Positions 8,683 to 16,512 of a DNA stretch of 64,000 nucleotides are shown here, piece by piece. Where the stretch lies: the NCBI RefSeq assembly GCF_024347095.1, contig NZ_AP024903.1, forward strand, positions 2,480,001 through 2,544,000, read 5' to 3'. Every line of letters begins with the position of its first letter. Position 1 is the first letter of the stretch. This stretch comes from Vibrio rhizosphaerae (GTDB taxonomy: Bacteria > Pseudomonadota > Gammaproteobacteria > Enterobacterales > Vibrionaceae). Under the pieces are notes generated by a model that saw nothing but the letters and a program-made list of their open reading frames with translations, did no database searches and was not told the origin of the DNA. A program made the position numbers and the translations under genes.

Positions 8683-10068
8683 TCACTTCACAATGGCAGG
8701 TGCTAATTCATCTTGCGTATCAGGGGGCGCTTGGGTTTGTCTTTTTTGTTCAAGAATGACGGCAATTTCATTGATTTTTTTGCTGTCAAGCTTATAAATC
8801 GACAGCATGAAATACATCCCCGCGTACAAAATAACCGGCGCGACACAGAACAAGAACCGAATCGTTTCTAATATGTTATCGGGTTGGGTACTGAGAGTGG
8901 CATCGTAGTTAACCCATGCTAAAATCCAGCCGATCAACGCTCCGCCAACCGCCAAACCGACTTTCAAGCTGAATAAATAGGTTGAAAACACCAGTCCATC
9001 TAATCGGCGACCACTGCGAACCTCTTCATAATCAATCACATCGGAGGCCATCAGCCACTGAATCGGTGTGGTTGTATTGAAGATAAATAGATAAACGATA
9101 TTTAGCGCAAAGAGCATCACGGTATATTCTGTCGGTGCAAAATAAAGCGCTAAGCTCAGAATCGAATAGAGGATAATAATGATCTTAAATGACTGAATTC
9201 TGTCGTATCGTGACAACAACTGAGCCGATAACAAAGAACCTAACATCGCGGCAATGCTGCCATAAAGCAGGAACTGGCTGGTTAGCTCCGGGCGCGCCAT
9301 CACGTATTTGACAAAATATAACGTGACACCGCCACGAATCACGTTGGAGCAGGTCGCCATTGACTTGAACAGACACATAATCCGCCACTGACTGTTGGCA
9401 AATAACAGTTTAAAATCCTTTGTCACATCAACAGCATCTTCACTAAAGACATTTCTCTCCCGGGTCGTTTTAAAGCTGATAGTCAGTAACATCGCCCCGA
9501 CAGCACCAAGAACACACATTGCACCGAAGTATCCTTTTTGTGCATCCCCCTGACCAATGAAGTCAACCAATGGTAATGCCAGTCCTGAGATCACCAGACC
9601 ACCCGCCGCCGCACAGAAAAATCGCACGGATTGTAATGAATGGCGCTCCTGAGGATCATTTGTAATGGCTCCGGGCATGGCACAATAAGGAACGTTGATA
9701 AACGTATAGACCAGCGTCAATGCAATATAAGTTATCGACGCATAGATGATTTTCCCGGTTTCGGAGAAATCAGGCGTATAGAACGTCGCCATACTGGTCA
9801 GCGCAAACGGGATCGCCCCCCAGAGTAAAAAAGGCCGGAAACGTCCGTATTTCGTACGGGTACGGTCAACCAGTGAACCCATCAATGGATCCGTGATCGC
9901 ATCCAGAATTCTCGAAAAGAGAAACAGTGTGCCCATGACACCGGCAGGGATCCCAAAGACATCCGTGTAAAAAAACGCTAAGAGGATCATGGTTGCATTC
10001 CAGATAAATCCACATGCCGTATCACCTAATCCATAGCCGAATTTTTCTTTTAAGGAGATTTTTTCCAT
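8683..10068 (-). CDS. GPH-family sodium/proton:glycoside symporter (XynT/YicJ type)
   Basis: A 461-residue, 12-helix transporter of the glycoside-pentoside-hexuronide family (TC 2.A.2). The family signature between helices 2 and 3 is clear: RILDAITDPLMGSLVDRTR followed by YGRFRPFLLWGAIPF. Pairing with a cytoplasmic GH43 xylosidase is characteristic of xylobiose/xyloside uptake systems. The start at 10068 (MEKISLKEKFGYGLGD) has a ribosome binding site and lies 16 bp after the aldolase stop; an upstream ATG at 10092 would overlap that gene. Substrate is inferred from neighbours. Confidence 0.88.
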   Translation of the reverse strand: MEKISLKEKFGYGLGDTACGFIWNATMILLAFFYTDVFGIPAGVMGTLFLFSRILDAITDPLMGSLVDRTRTKYGRFRPFLLWGAIPFALTSMATFYTPDFSETGKIIYASITYIALTLVYTFINVPYCAMPGAITNDPQERHSLQSVRFFCAAAGGLVISGLALPLVDFIGQGDAQKGYFGAMCVLGAVGAMLLTISFKTTRERNVFSEDAVDVTKDFKLLFANSQWRIMCLFKSMATCSNVIRGGVTLYFVKYVMARPELTSQFLLYGSIAAMLGSLLSAQLLSRYDRIQSFKIIIILYSILSLALYFAPTEYTVMLFALNIVYLFIFNTTTPIQWLMASDVIDYEEVRSGRRLDGLVFSTYLFSLKVGLAVGGALIGWILAWVNYDATLSTQPDNILETIRFLFCVAPVILYAGMYFMLSIYKLDSKKINEIAVILEQKRQTQAPPDTQDELAPAIVK

Positions 10069-10084
10069 AATGATCACCTGACGA

Positions 10085-10996
10085 CTATTCAATAATTTTT
10101 ATGGATTTCAGTAATTCACGGAGCTGAATCACTGAATGCTCGGCAATCAGATCGCAAGGCGGTAACGTCCCTTGAACAAATGGAATCCCAACTAAGTTGA
10201 TCGCCGCTTTTACAACCGGGAAGAAAGGAGCCTGAATGTCATACATTTCACTGAGTATGGCGATCCGGCGATGCTGCTTAGTAAATTCATTCCAGTCACC
10301 TTGTTGGAAGGCTTGAAACACGCCGCAAGTCAGGCTCGGTGCAAAGTTCGAAGATGAGGGGATCCCGCCATCCCCGCCCATCAACAGATTATTGGCCAGA
10401 TGTTCATCAAACCCTGAAAACACACGGAAATTCGGGTGCTTACTTTTTACCTTGGTGATATAGCGCCGGGTACTGACAATGTCATCGACCGTGTCTTTAA
10501 TCCCGATAATGTTGTCCACATCATTGGCTAAACGCCCGACAAGCGCCACCGACAGCGGCTGAGATGTCAGTTTCGGAAAGTTATATAGAAATACAGGAAT
10601 ACCAATGGATTCAGCGACCGAGCGGTAGTAGTGATACAAGCCTTCATCACTGTATTTAACGTAAGATGGATTCACGACAATGACCGCATCTGCTCCTGTA
10701 CGCTCTGCATGCTGAGCCAGTTCAATTGTCTCAGCAATTGAGTGAGCAGCGACGCCGATCATGACGGGCTTACGCTGATTGGTATGTCGGATGCAGAATT
10801 CTGCGACTTGCTTTCTTTGTGACACGGACATGGCACTAAACTCACCAGTCGTCCCCAAAAAAAGTAAACCATTTACTGCTGATGCGACTAAGTGATCAAT
10901 CAAAGCCGCCATGGCTTGGGGAGCAAACTGCCCGGTCTCATCAATCGCTGTCGGCACGGGGGGAATAACACCAGACCAAATATTTTTCATCGTCAT
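10085..10996 (-). CDS. 2-keto-3-deoxy-pentonate aldolase (YagE/YjhH-like, DapA superfamily)
   Basis: Class I aldolase expected to split 2-keto-3-deoxy-D-xylonate into pyruvate and glycolaldehyde. The 303 residues carry the superfamily motifs GTTGEF (48-53), Y138 in LYNFPKLTSQ and the Schiff-base K167 in GIKDTVDD. The C-terminal half (FSGFDEHL, LLMGGDGGIPSSSNFAP) resembles E. coli YagE/YjhH rather than true DapA, which is encoded separately at 3551-4429. It is the first gene of the operon with the transporter, GH43 and xylonate dehydratase, which makes the substrate assignment strong. ATG 10996 follows GGAG by about 10 nt. Confidence 0.87.
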   Translation of the reverse strand: MTMKNIWSGVIPPVPTAIDETGQFAPQAMAALIDHLVASAVNGLLFLGTTGEFSAMSVSQRKQVAEFCIRHTNQRKPVMIGVAAHSIAETIELAQHAERTGADAVIVVNPSYVKYSDEGLYHYYRSVAESIGIPVFLYNFPKLTSQPLSVALVGRLANDVDNIIGIKDTVDDIVSTRRYITKVKSKHPNFRVFSGFDEHLANNLLMGGDGGIPSSSNFAPSLTCGVFQAFQQGDWNEFTKQHRRIAILSEMYDIQAPFFPVVKAAINLVGIPFVQGTLPPCDLIAEHSVIQLRELLKSIKIIE

Positions 10997-11031
10997 ATGA
11001 AATAGTCTCCATAATTATATTTTTTATTAAA

Positions 11032-11091
11032 GTTCATGATCACCGTGAACGATCAATTGTGACACCAATAACTAAAATTCATGGTGACTAA
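11032..11091 (-). promoter_or_regulatory. Operator-like palindrome and repeats at the xylonate operon promoter
   Basis: GTTCATGATCACCGTGAAC (11032-11050) is an imperfect palindrome with GTTCA/TGAAC arms, overlapping the expected -35 region of a minus-strand promoter whose -10 TATAAT lies at 11014-11019. TGTGACACCAATAACT (11058-11073) and, on the other strand, TAGTCACCATGAA (11078-11090) share the TCACC(A/G)T core. They could bind the GntR regulator encoded at 12876, or CRP (TGTGA-N6 half sites). Confidence 0.45.
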
Positions 11092-11245
11092 CCGGTAGAT
11101 CACAACTTATTCTCTGTGTTGTACTGTTTATTCAAAAAAATTAATCCAATTAATATTGGCCAAATAATTCTAAATAGAAAACATGTTCCGTGTCTTTTAC
11201 CTCATTTTATTTATTAGTTATGTTTTTTGTATTTTAAATACCAAG

Positions 11246-11261
11246 TGTGATCACCATAACA
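11246..11261. promoter_or_regulatory. CRP-like or local operator site
   Basis: TGTGATCACCATAACA matches the CRP half-site TGTGA exactly and the second half in 4 of 5 bases, and it also repeats the TGATCACC(A/G)T core seen at the operon promoter about 200 bp away. Confidence 0.4.
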
Positions 11262-11959
11262 AATGCAAAACAAAACAGATAAACACCCTGCCTCAAAAAT
11301 TAAAAAACCAATAAAAACAAAATATTAATGAAAACGACCGATCATTCCAGATTAAATAAAATCGATCTAAATCTCATAAACAAAATAGAGAAAGACACAA
11401 ACAAGAAAACGTAATTGATAAAAATATCTATTATAATTAATATAACCCCCCTGAATTCATCAATGAATCCAAACCTCACCTCACAAATAATAGGACTTTA
11501 AAATTAACCAATTAAAATATCACTATCGTGAATCAACACTCGCAAAGAAATTTCAATGCGTACATCTATCTCATTTGAGAAAATAAATGATGCTGCTCAT
11601 ATCCAATCATCAGACACTTCACGGTTATATCATTCAACAGACTATATGATTCAGCAGACAATGTTATTTAACAGACAATGTTATCCAAGCAACGATACGG
11701 CGTTATCATCAATCGCAAGTGATACTGACAAAAAGTCACTGGGGCCTTTGCTGCGAAAGTAAAGCATGTTTGTCATTGAATGACGCCAACCATTTCTCTT
11801 GAAAGAAAAAAGCAAGGTTTCAGGGAAAAGAAAGATATTCGGTAAAAAAGATATCAGTGTGGCGAAATACCGCCATACGGATTTGATATCCCAGAGTAAA
11901 ATCAGCGTCGTGCTTTCATAAAGGAATAACGGGAAAGCGGGAGATGTCTCCCACTCCAA

Positions 11960-12760
11960 TTAAAAACGGGTGAGCCCCTCAGCATCAAACTTAAACAAAC
12001 GAGCCGGGTTATCAGCACGTATCGCTTCAAGATATTGGTGACTGGTCCATTGTGCTAATTGCGTGAAACAATCTTGATAGCGACGACCCGCTTCATGTTG
12101 TGTCCACGGATAATCACTCCCCCACACTAATCGGTCAGGCCTGTGATTGAGTAAGGCCGTTGCTAAAGGAATGGGCGCTGCCGCAAACCGATATTCGCCG
12201 GATAATTTCACCCACAGTTTTCCGCTGTTCAGGTGGTTAAGAACTGCCTGAAAACCGGCTGAACGATTAGAATCAGGGCGACCAAAATGATCGACGACGA
12301 CTGTAACACCCGTTTGCATGAGCGCAGGTAATAACTCGACCCAATGATCATTGTGAGACTGGATTTCAAGATGGCAGTCAAACTTGTTCAGCAACTGAAT
12401 TAAATGCTGGTGCTCTTGTACCAGTTGCCGGCCAGAAACCGTCGAACCAATAATATTCAGCCGGACGCCAGTCACACCTTTTGCCACCATTGGCGCAAAA
12501 TCAGCTTCTTGAATGTGTCGGTCTACCACGACCACGCCTCTGAATATTTCAGGATAGCACCCCAGTTGCTGTAACAGATAGCGATTGTCAGTACCGAGAA
12601 AACTGGGTTGTACCAAGACGGCCCGGTTCACACCCGCCACCTTCATTTGGGCCAGTAAATCCTCAGAACTACGTGAATAGGCTGGCGTATAACGGCGCTC
12701 TGGGGTAAGCGGACACTTATCACTCCACACATGGGTATGAGAATCAATCACCAGACTCAT
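11960..12760 (-). CDS. Amidohydrolase-family sugar lactonase (COG3618)
   Basis: A 266-residue TIM-barrel metal hydrolase. The first-strand HxH motif is in VIDSHTHVWSD (H8, H10); the terminal-strand aspartate is in LVWGSDYPWTQH. This family contains L-fuconolactonase, L-rhamnonolactonase and 2-pyrone-4,6-dicarboxylate hydrolase. In this context it is probably the enzyme that opens a pentonolactone (for example xylono-lactone) to the acid used by XylD, replacing the SMP30-type XylC lactonase of Caulobacter; that is inference. It is divergent from the GntR regulator gene, sharing a 115-bp promoter region, and ends before the AT-rich gap. Confidence 0.75.
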   Translation of the reverse strand: MSLVIDSHTHVWSDKCPLTPERRYTPAYSRSSEDLLAQMKVAGVNRAVLVQPSFLGTDNRYLLQQLGCYPEIFRGVVVVDRHIQEADFAPMVAKGVTGVRLNIIGSTVSGRQLVQEHQHLIQLLNKFDCHLEIQSHNDHWVELLPALMQTGVTVVVDHFGRPDSNRSAGFQAVLNHLNSGKLWVKLSGEYRFAAAPIPLATALLNHRPDRLVWGSDYPWTQHEAGRRYQDCFTQLAQWTSHQYLEAIRADNPARLFKFDAEGLTRF

Positions 12761-12875
12761 TCTTGGTTCACCTCACAAAAATTAAAATTACTCATTCAAG
12801 TCCTATAGAGGAGTATATCTTTGTGTGAATTTTATGTAAACTAAATGTAACGTAAAAACTAAAAGCAATCCGAAT
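12761..12875. promoter_or_regulatory. Divergent lactonase/GntR-TRAP promoter region
   Basis: The 115-bp space between the divergent lactonase and regulator genes must hold both promoters. The right part has short direct repeats (ATGTAAACTAA, ATGTAACGTAA, AAACTAAA at about 12833-12864) just before the regulator start, a plausible autoregulatory site for a GntR protein. I see no perfect palindrome. Confidence 0.4.
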
Positions 12876-13604
12876 ATGAGTGGTTCATTCGATACAAGAC
12901 TGGCGCGCTACTTACAAATCAGCGATCAATTGCACCAACGAATTCTCAATGGTGAATGGCAACCGGGCGATACGATTCCGGCTGAATCCCAGCTATCTAC
13001 CGAATATGGTGTCGCTCTCGGTACCATGCGTAAAGCCATTCAACAACTGATGAAAAATGGCTTGCTCGAACGTCGTCACGGTGTCGGCACTTTTGTACGT
13101 CGTGCCGATTTCAATATGTCGTTATTTCGATTTTTCAGATTCAGTGATGACAGTGGCGAACGCATTATTCCGGAAGGGAAAATTCTGAACATCCGGCAGG
13201 TGAATCCCTCCGCCGAAATTGCCGCCAAGCTTCACCTGCCCCCGGATAGTCCCGCAGTACATATCAATCGCTTACGTATTTGGAAAGGCAAGCCGGTTCT
13301 CATCGAAGACATCTGGCTTCCCTTACCCAAATTTGAGCCACTGTTGGCAATCTCGCCGGGAGAGTTTCCCAACTTGCTGTATCCGTTTTACGAAAGTTTA
13401 TGCGGGGCAGCGATTGTGTCGGCAAAAGAAGAACTGATGGTAGAAAAAGTCAGAGCCGAACACGCACAAGCACTGGATTTACAGACCGGAGAACCGGTTA
13501 TCGTGATAGAACGAACGACGACCGATATTTCGGGAAACACCGTTGAATGGCGCAGCAGCCGAGGGGCAGCAGAAAAATTCCGCTATCAAATCAATATATT
13601 CTAA
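12876..13604 (+). CDS. GntR-family (HutC/UTRA) transcriptional regulator
   Basis: A 242-residue repressor-type regulator. The N-terminal winged helix (about 8-76) reads QISDQLHQRILNGEWQPGD, then IPAESQLSTEYGV and GTMRKAIQQLMKNGLLERRHG, followed by GVGTFV; a UTRA effector-binding domain follows (about 95-235). It starts the regulator-TRAP transporter operon and is divergent from the lactonase, so it probably controls both units and possibly the xylonate operon. The effector is likely the sugar acid or lactone; this is inference. Confidence 0.9.
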   Translation: MSGSFDTRLARYLQISDQLHQRILNGEWQPGDTIPAESQLSTEYGVALGTMRKAIQQLMKNGLLERRHGVGTFVRRADFNMSLFRFFRFSDDSGERIIPEGKILNIRQVNPSAEIAAKLHLPPDSPAVHINRLRIWKGKPVLIEDIWLPLPKFEPLLAISPGEFPNLLYPFYESLCGAAIVSAKEELMVEKVRAEHAQALDLQTGEPVIVIERTTTDISGNTVEWRSSRGAAEKFRYQINIF

Positions 13605-13625
13605 CGAGAACGTAAGAGGTCACCT

Positions 13626-14591
13626 ATGAAACTGAATTTTTTCCTAGTTGGAACAGCGACGGTTATCACCTCCTTTTCCGTAGCAGCGAATCCTATCGAA
13701 GTTCGTATTGCCAGCCACGTATCGGCGTTGTCGCCTTTACATCAACAAAGTCAATTGTTTGCCAGTGAAGTCGAAAAGCGTCTGCCCGGGCAGTTTGAAT
13801 TTAAACTGTATCCCTCAGGCCAGCTGGGGACCGAGAAAGCGTTGATCACCAACGTGAAAGCGGGTGCGATCGAAATGATTAACGTAGCCTCTGGCGTACT
13901 CAAACTGGATAAGAAGTTAGGCATTTTCGATTTGCCCTGGCTATTTGACAGCCGTGAACATGTTGAAAGAGCGATGAGCGGCCCGCTGGGTCAGGCTGTT
14001 GAACAGCGAATTGAGGACAAAGCGAGGGTAAAAGTGCTCGGCATTTATGAGAACGGTTTCCGTCATATCCTGAATTCGGTTCGTGCCATCAAAACACCGA
14101 GTGATATGAAAGGCCTGAAAATTCGAGTCTCCGGCGGAAAACTGCGTCAGGACGTATTCCAGAAAATCGGCGCGACACCTCAAAGTGTGGCCTGGAAAGA
14201 AACGTTCACAGCGATGCAGACTCACGTAGTTGACGGTGCAGAAGCAGCGACATATGGCTTCTATGAGCAAAAGCAATACGAAGTGGCGGGCTACTTCAGT
14301 GAAACAAGTCATGTCTATACCCCCAGTTTTCTGATTGCATCGAAAAATTTTTGGAACAGCCTGACTGATGAGCAACGTAAAGTGTTTGAAGAAGTGGGCC
14401 ACGATATTACTCAACAAACCTATGCCGATGCAGCCGCACTGGAGCAAAAATATCTGAACGAGATGAGTAAGCTGACCAAAATTAACAAAGTGGATTTAGC
14501 CCCGTTCAAGCAAGCAACGATGGCGACCCGCACGCAATATGAAAAGAAATTTGGCAGTGACTGGCTGAATTTGATCGAACAAGCCCGATAA
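13626..14591 (+). CDS. TRAP transporter substrate-binding protein DctP
   Basis: Periplasmic solute receptor of a tripartite ATP-independent transporter. It has 321 residues with a signal peptide (about 1-21, ending SVAANP). The DctP carboxylate-binding arginine is expected in GLKIRVSGGKLRQDVF, followed by the typical PQSVAWKETFTAMQTHVVDGAE. All TRAP receptors of this class bind carboxylates, so a sugar acid fits the neighbourhood (lactonase, xylonate dehydratase) better than a C4-dicarboxylate. The gene is 21 bp after the regulator gene and 14 bp before dctQ. Confidence 0.9.
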   Translation: MKLNFFLVGTATVITSFSVAANPIEVRIASHVSALSPLHQQSQLFASEVEKRLPGQFEFKLYPSGQLGTEKALITNVKAGAIEMINVASGVLKLDKKLGIFDLPWLFDSREHVERAMSGPLGQAVEQRIEDKARVKVLGIYENGFRHILNSVRAIKTPSDMKGLKIRVSGGKLRQDVFQKIGATPQSVAWKETFTAMQTHVVDGAEAATYGFYEQKQYEVAGYFSETSHVYTPSFLIASKNFWNSLTDEQRKVFEEVGHDITQQTYADAAALEQKYLNEMSKLTKINKVDLAPFKQATMATRTQYEKKFGSDWLNLIEQAR

Positions 14592-14605
14592 CAGAGGAAA
14601 ATACG

Positions 14606-15136
14606 ATGTTCATGCGGATTTTGGATCGGGTGACGACGGTGATTGCCGGAATGGCACTGATCGCCTCAACCCTACTCGTTCTTATCAACGTAGCCAACCG
14701 CTACCTTATTCAGGGAGGGCTATACAAACTGGCTGAGCAGCGTATTTTGCCGGGATTGTACCAATTTTTTGATCAATATTTGTCGCCGTTCAGTGCGATG
14801 GCAGATGAAGTGCCCGGCCTGTTGCTGGCCTGGGTGACATTTCTGGGCGCTTATCTCGCAATGCGTGACGGAGGCCACATCGCTTTTGACATGCTACTGG
14901 ACAAATTATCACCCAGAGTCCGTCAGAAGTTCACCCTAATGACCGACACGCTCATCGGCGCGTTTCTGGTGATGCTGTTTTATCAGGCATGCCGGATGAT
15001 CATGGTCGATGGCTCGACAGAAATTGAAACTGCTGAAATCGGTCAGGGATGGTTTATGTCGGTATTGGTGATTTTCTCCGTCCTTATGCTGATTGCCACG
15101 CTGCACCAAATGTTCAGAAAAATGAAGGAGTATTAA
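14606..15136 (+). CDS. TRAP transporter small membrane subunit DctQ
   Basis: The 176-residue protein has four predicted transmembrane segments (about 8-28, 65-87, 105-128, 145-165). The sequence LLLAWVTFLGAYLAMRDGGH is the conserved DctQ signature. The loop between the first and second helices (about 32-62) is longer than in many DctQ proteins. It lies between dctP and dctM, 2 bp before the dctM start. Confidence 0.88.
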   Translation: MFMRILDRVTTVIAGMALIASTLLVLINVANRYLIQGGLYKLAEQRILPGLYQFFDQYLSPFSAMADEVPGLLLAWVTFLGAYLAMRDGGHIAFDMLLDKLSPRVRQKFTLMTDTLIGAFLVMLFYQACRMIMVDGSTEIETAEIGQGWFMSVLVIFSVLMLIATLHQMFRKMKEY

Positions 15137-15138
15137 CC

Positions 15139-16398
15139 ATGGTATGGGTTGTATTAGGCATTCTCTGTCTGTTAATTATGGCTGGCGTGCCGGTTGGTTT
15201 TACTCTGATGATTACTGCGGCAATCTGTATGCTGATAACCGGCATTGATCTAATCATGGTGCCGATTCAAATGTTCTCCGGCACCAACAGTGTTGTACTG
15301 TTGGCGATTCCGTTGTTCATTTTTATGGGTGAGTTGATGGGCGCGACATCAATCTCCGAACGTATCATTAATCTGGCGTCCTCGATGGTGGGCTGGATGC
15401 GGGGCGGTCTGGGTCACATCAACGTGCTGACATCCATGTTTATGGCTGAAATGAGCGGTTCTGCCGTTGCCGATGCGGCAGTGATGAGTAAGATTTTTGT
15501 ACCGCAAATGGAACGCAAAGGTTTTCCGAAGGAATTTGCGGCAGCGGTAACCGCGACCAGTGCGACGCTGGGCATTATTATTCCACCGTCTATCCCGATG
15601 GTGTTGTATGGGGTCACCGCTAATCAGTCGATCAAAGATCTGTTCATTGCCGGCATTATTCCCGGAATTATCCTTGGCCTTGCGTTCATGGTCGTAATCT
15701 ACATTTTCGCCCGGAAAGAACATCACCCGGTCGACTCAGCGTTTCGATTTTCTCACCTTGTGGCAGCATTCACCGCAGCCATCGTGCCGTTAATGATCCC
15801 GGTGATCGTTGTCGGCGGCCTCATCATGGGATTGGTCACGCCCACCGAAGCCGCGGCGGTTGGTGTAATTGCGGCGTTATTTTTCGGCACCATCCTCAAA
15901 AACGATCTGACTTGGAAAAAATTGGGTAACATCATCTCCGTGACGGTAAAGCAAACCTCATTGGTGATGATGATTATTGCCGGGTCGGCGGTGCTTGGAC
16001 AGTTTCTGGCAAACGAGCAGTTGCCTCAACTAATCGCCAAGTCAATCGGTTCAGTCAGTGATAAGCCTTGGGTATTGCTGCTGGTGATCAATATCTTCCT
16101 GCTGCTATTGGGCATGGTGTTACACGCATCTGCGGCCATCATTGTCGTTGTGCCCATGTTACTGCCTTTAGCGCACCAAATCGGTGTCGACCCGATACAC
16201 TTCGGCGTCATTGTCTGTCTGAATCTGGGCATTGGTCAGCAAACACCACCGGTGGCATCGGTGTTACTGGCAGTGTGTTCGACCACAGGAATCAAAGTCA
16301 ACGAAGTCATGCGTTATGGTAAGTGGTTTATTCTGGCGATGTTTGTCACCCTAATGATTGTGTCGTTTGTTCCGGCCACGGCACTTTGGTTCCGCTGA
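15139..16398 (+). CDS. TRAP transporter large permease subunit DctM
   Basis: The 419-residue integral membrane subunit of the sodium-coupled TRAP transporter, with about 11-12 hydrophobic helices. Recognisable stretches include IPLFIFMGELM, GGLGHINVLTSMFMAEMSGS and AAVTATSATLGIIIPPSIPM, the last being the most conserved DctM motif. The start is the ATG at 15139 behind AAGGAG; the frame is open to 15049 but that would run inside dctQ. It ends the regulator-PQM operon and is followed by a terminator. Confidence 0.92.
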   Translation: MVWVVLGILCLLIMAGVPVGFTLMITAAICMLITGIDLIMVPIQMFSGTNSVVLLAIPLFIFMGELMGATSISERIINLASSMVGWMRGGLGHINVLTSMFMAEMSGSAVADAAVMSKIFVPQMERKGFPKEFAAAVTATSATLGIIIPPSIPMVLYGVTANQSIKDLFIAGIIPGIILGLAFMVVIYIFARKEHHPVDSAFRFSHLVAAFTAAIVPLMIPVIVVGGLIMGLVTPTEAAAVGVIAALFFGTILKNDLTWKKLGNIISVTVKQTSLVMMIIAGSAVLGQFLANEQLPQLIAKSIGSVSDKPWVLLLVINIFLLLLGMVLHASAAIIVVVPMLLPLAHQIGVDPIHFGVIVCLNLGIGQQTPPVASVLLAVCSTTGIKVNEVMRYGKWFILAMFVTLMIVSFVPATALWFR

Positions 16399-16461
16399 AC
16401 TTAAATTCCGCTAAATTTCAACGTTGCACGATTGCGATGGTCTGAATCCATCCCTTGTAAA

Positions 16462-16485
16462 AATGCCAGCCTGACGGCTGGCATT
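16462..16485 (+). terminator. Hairpin after dctM
   Basis: Perfect 10-bp stem AATGCCAGCC / GGCTGGCATT with a TGAC loop, between converging dctM and the chemoreceptor gene. Flanks are AAA and CACTT, so the T-run is weak on both sides. Confidence 0.7.
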
Positions 16486-16512
16486 CACTTCTCAGAATGA
16501 TTCAATCACAGA

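Larger units (their letters stand above)
10997..11959. other. AT-rich 0.96-kb gap upstream of the xylonate operon
   Basis: No convincing gene. Open frames at 11556-11762 (+) and 11681-11959 (-) are short, lack recognisable motifs and have poor codon character. The right part is markedly AT-rich compared with the flanking genes. The left edge holds the promoter of the aldolase operon: a TATAAT read on the minus strand at 11014-11019 and operator-like motifs at 11032-11091 and 11246-11261 (separate entries). A weak hairpin (GGGAGA TG TCTCCC, 11939-11952) just after the lactonase stop may be its terminator. Confidence 0.6.

Noticed and set aside
11681..11959. 92-codon minus-strand frame with hydrophobic residues
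   Set aside because: No family motif, no good ribosome binding site, and it lies directly against the lactonase stop; treated as chance.
15049..15138. Longer dctM start
   Set aside because: It would lie within dctQ; the ATG at 15139 has a Shine-Dalgarno sequence and the conserved N-terminus.
5282..16398. The island as a phage or transposon
   Set aside because: No transposase, integrase, terminal inverted repeats or flanking direct repeats could be seen.
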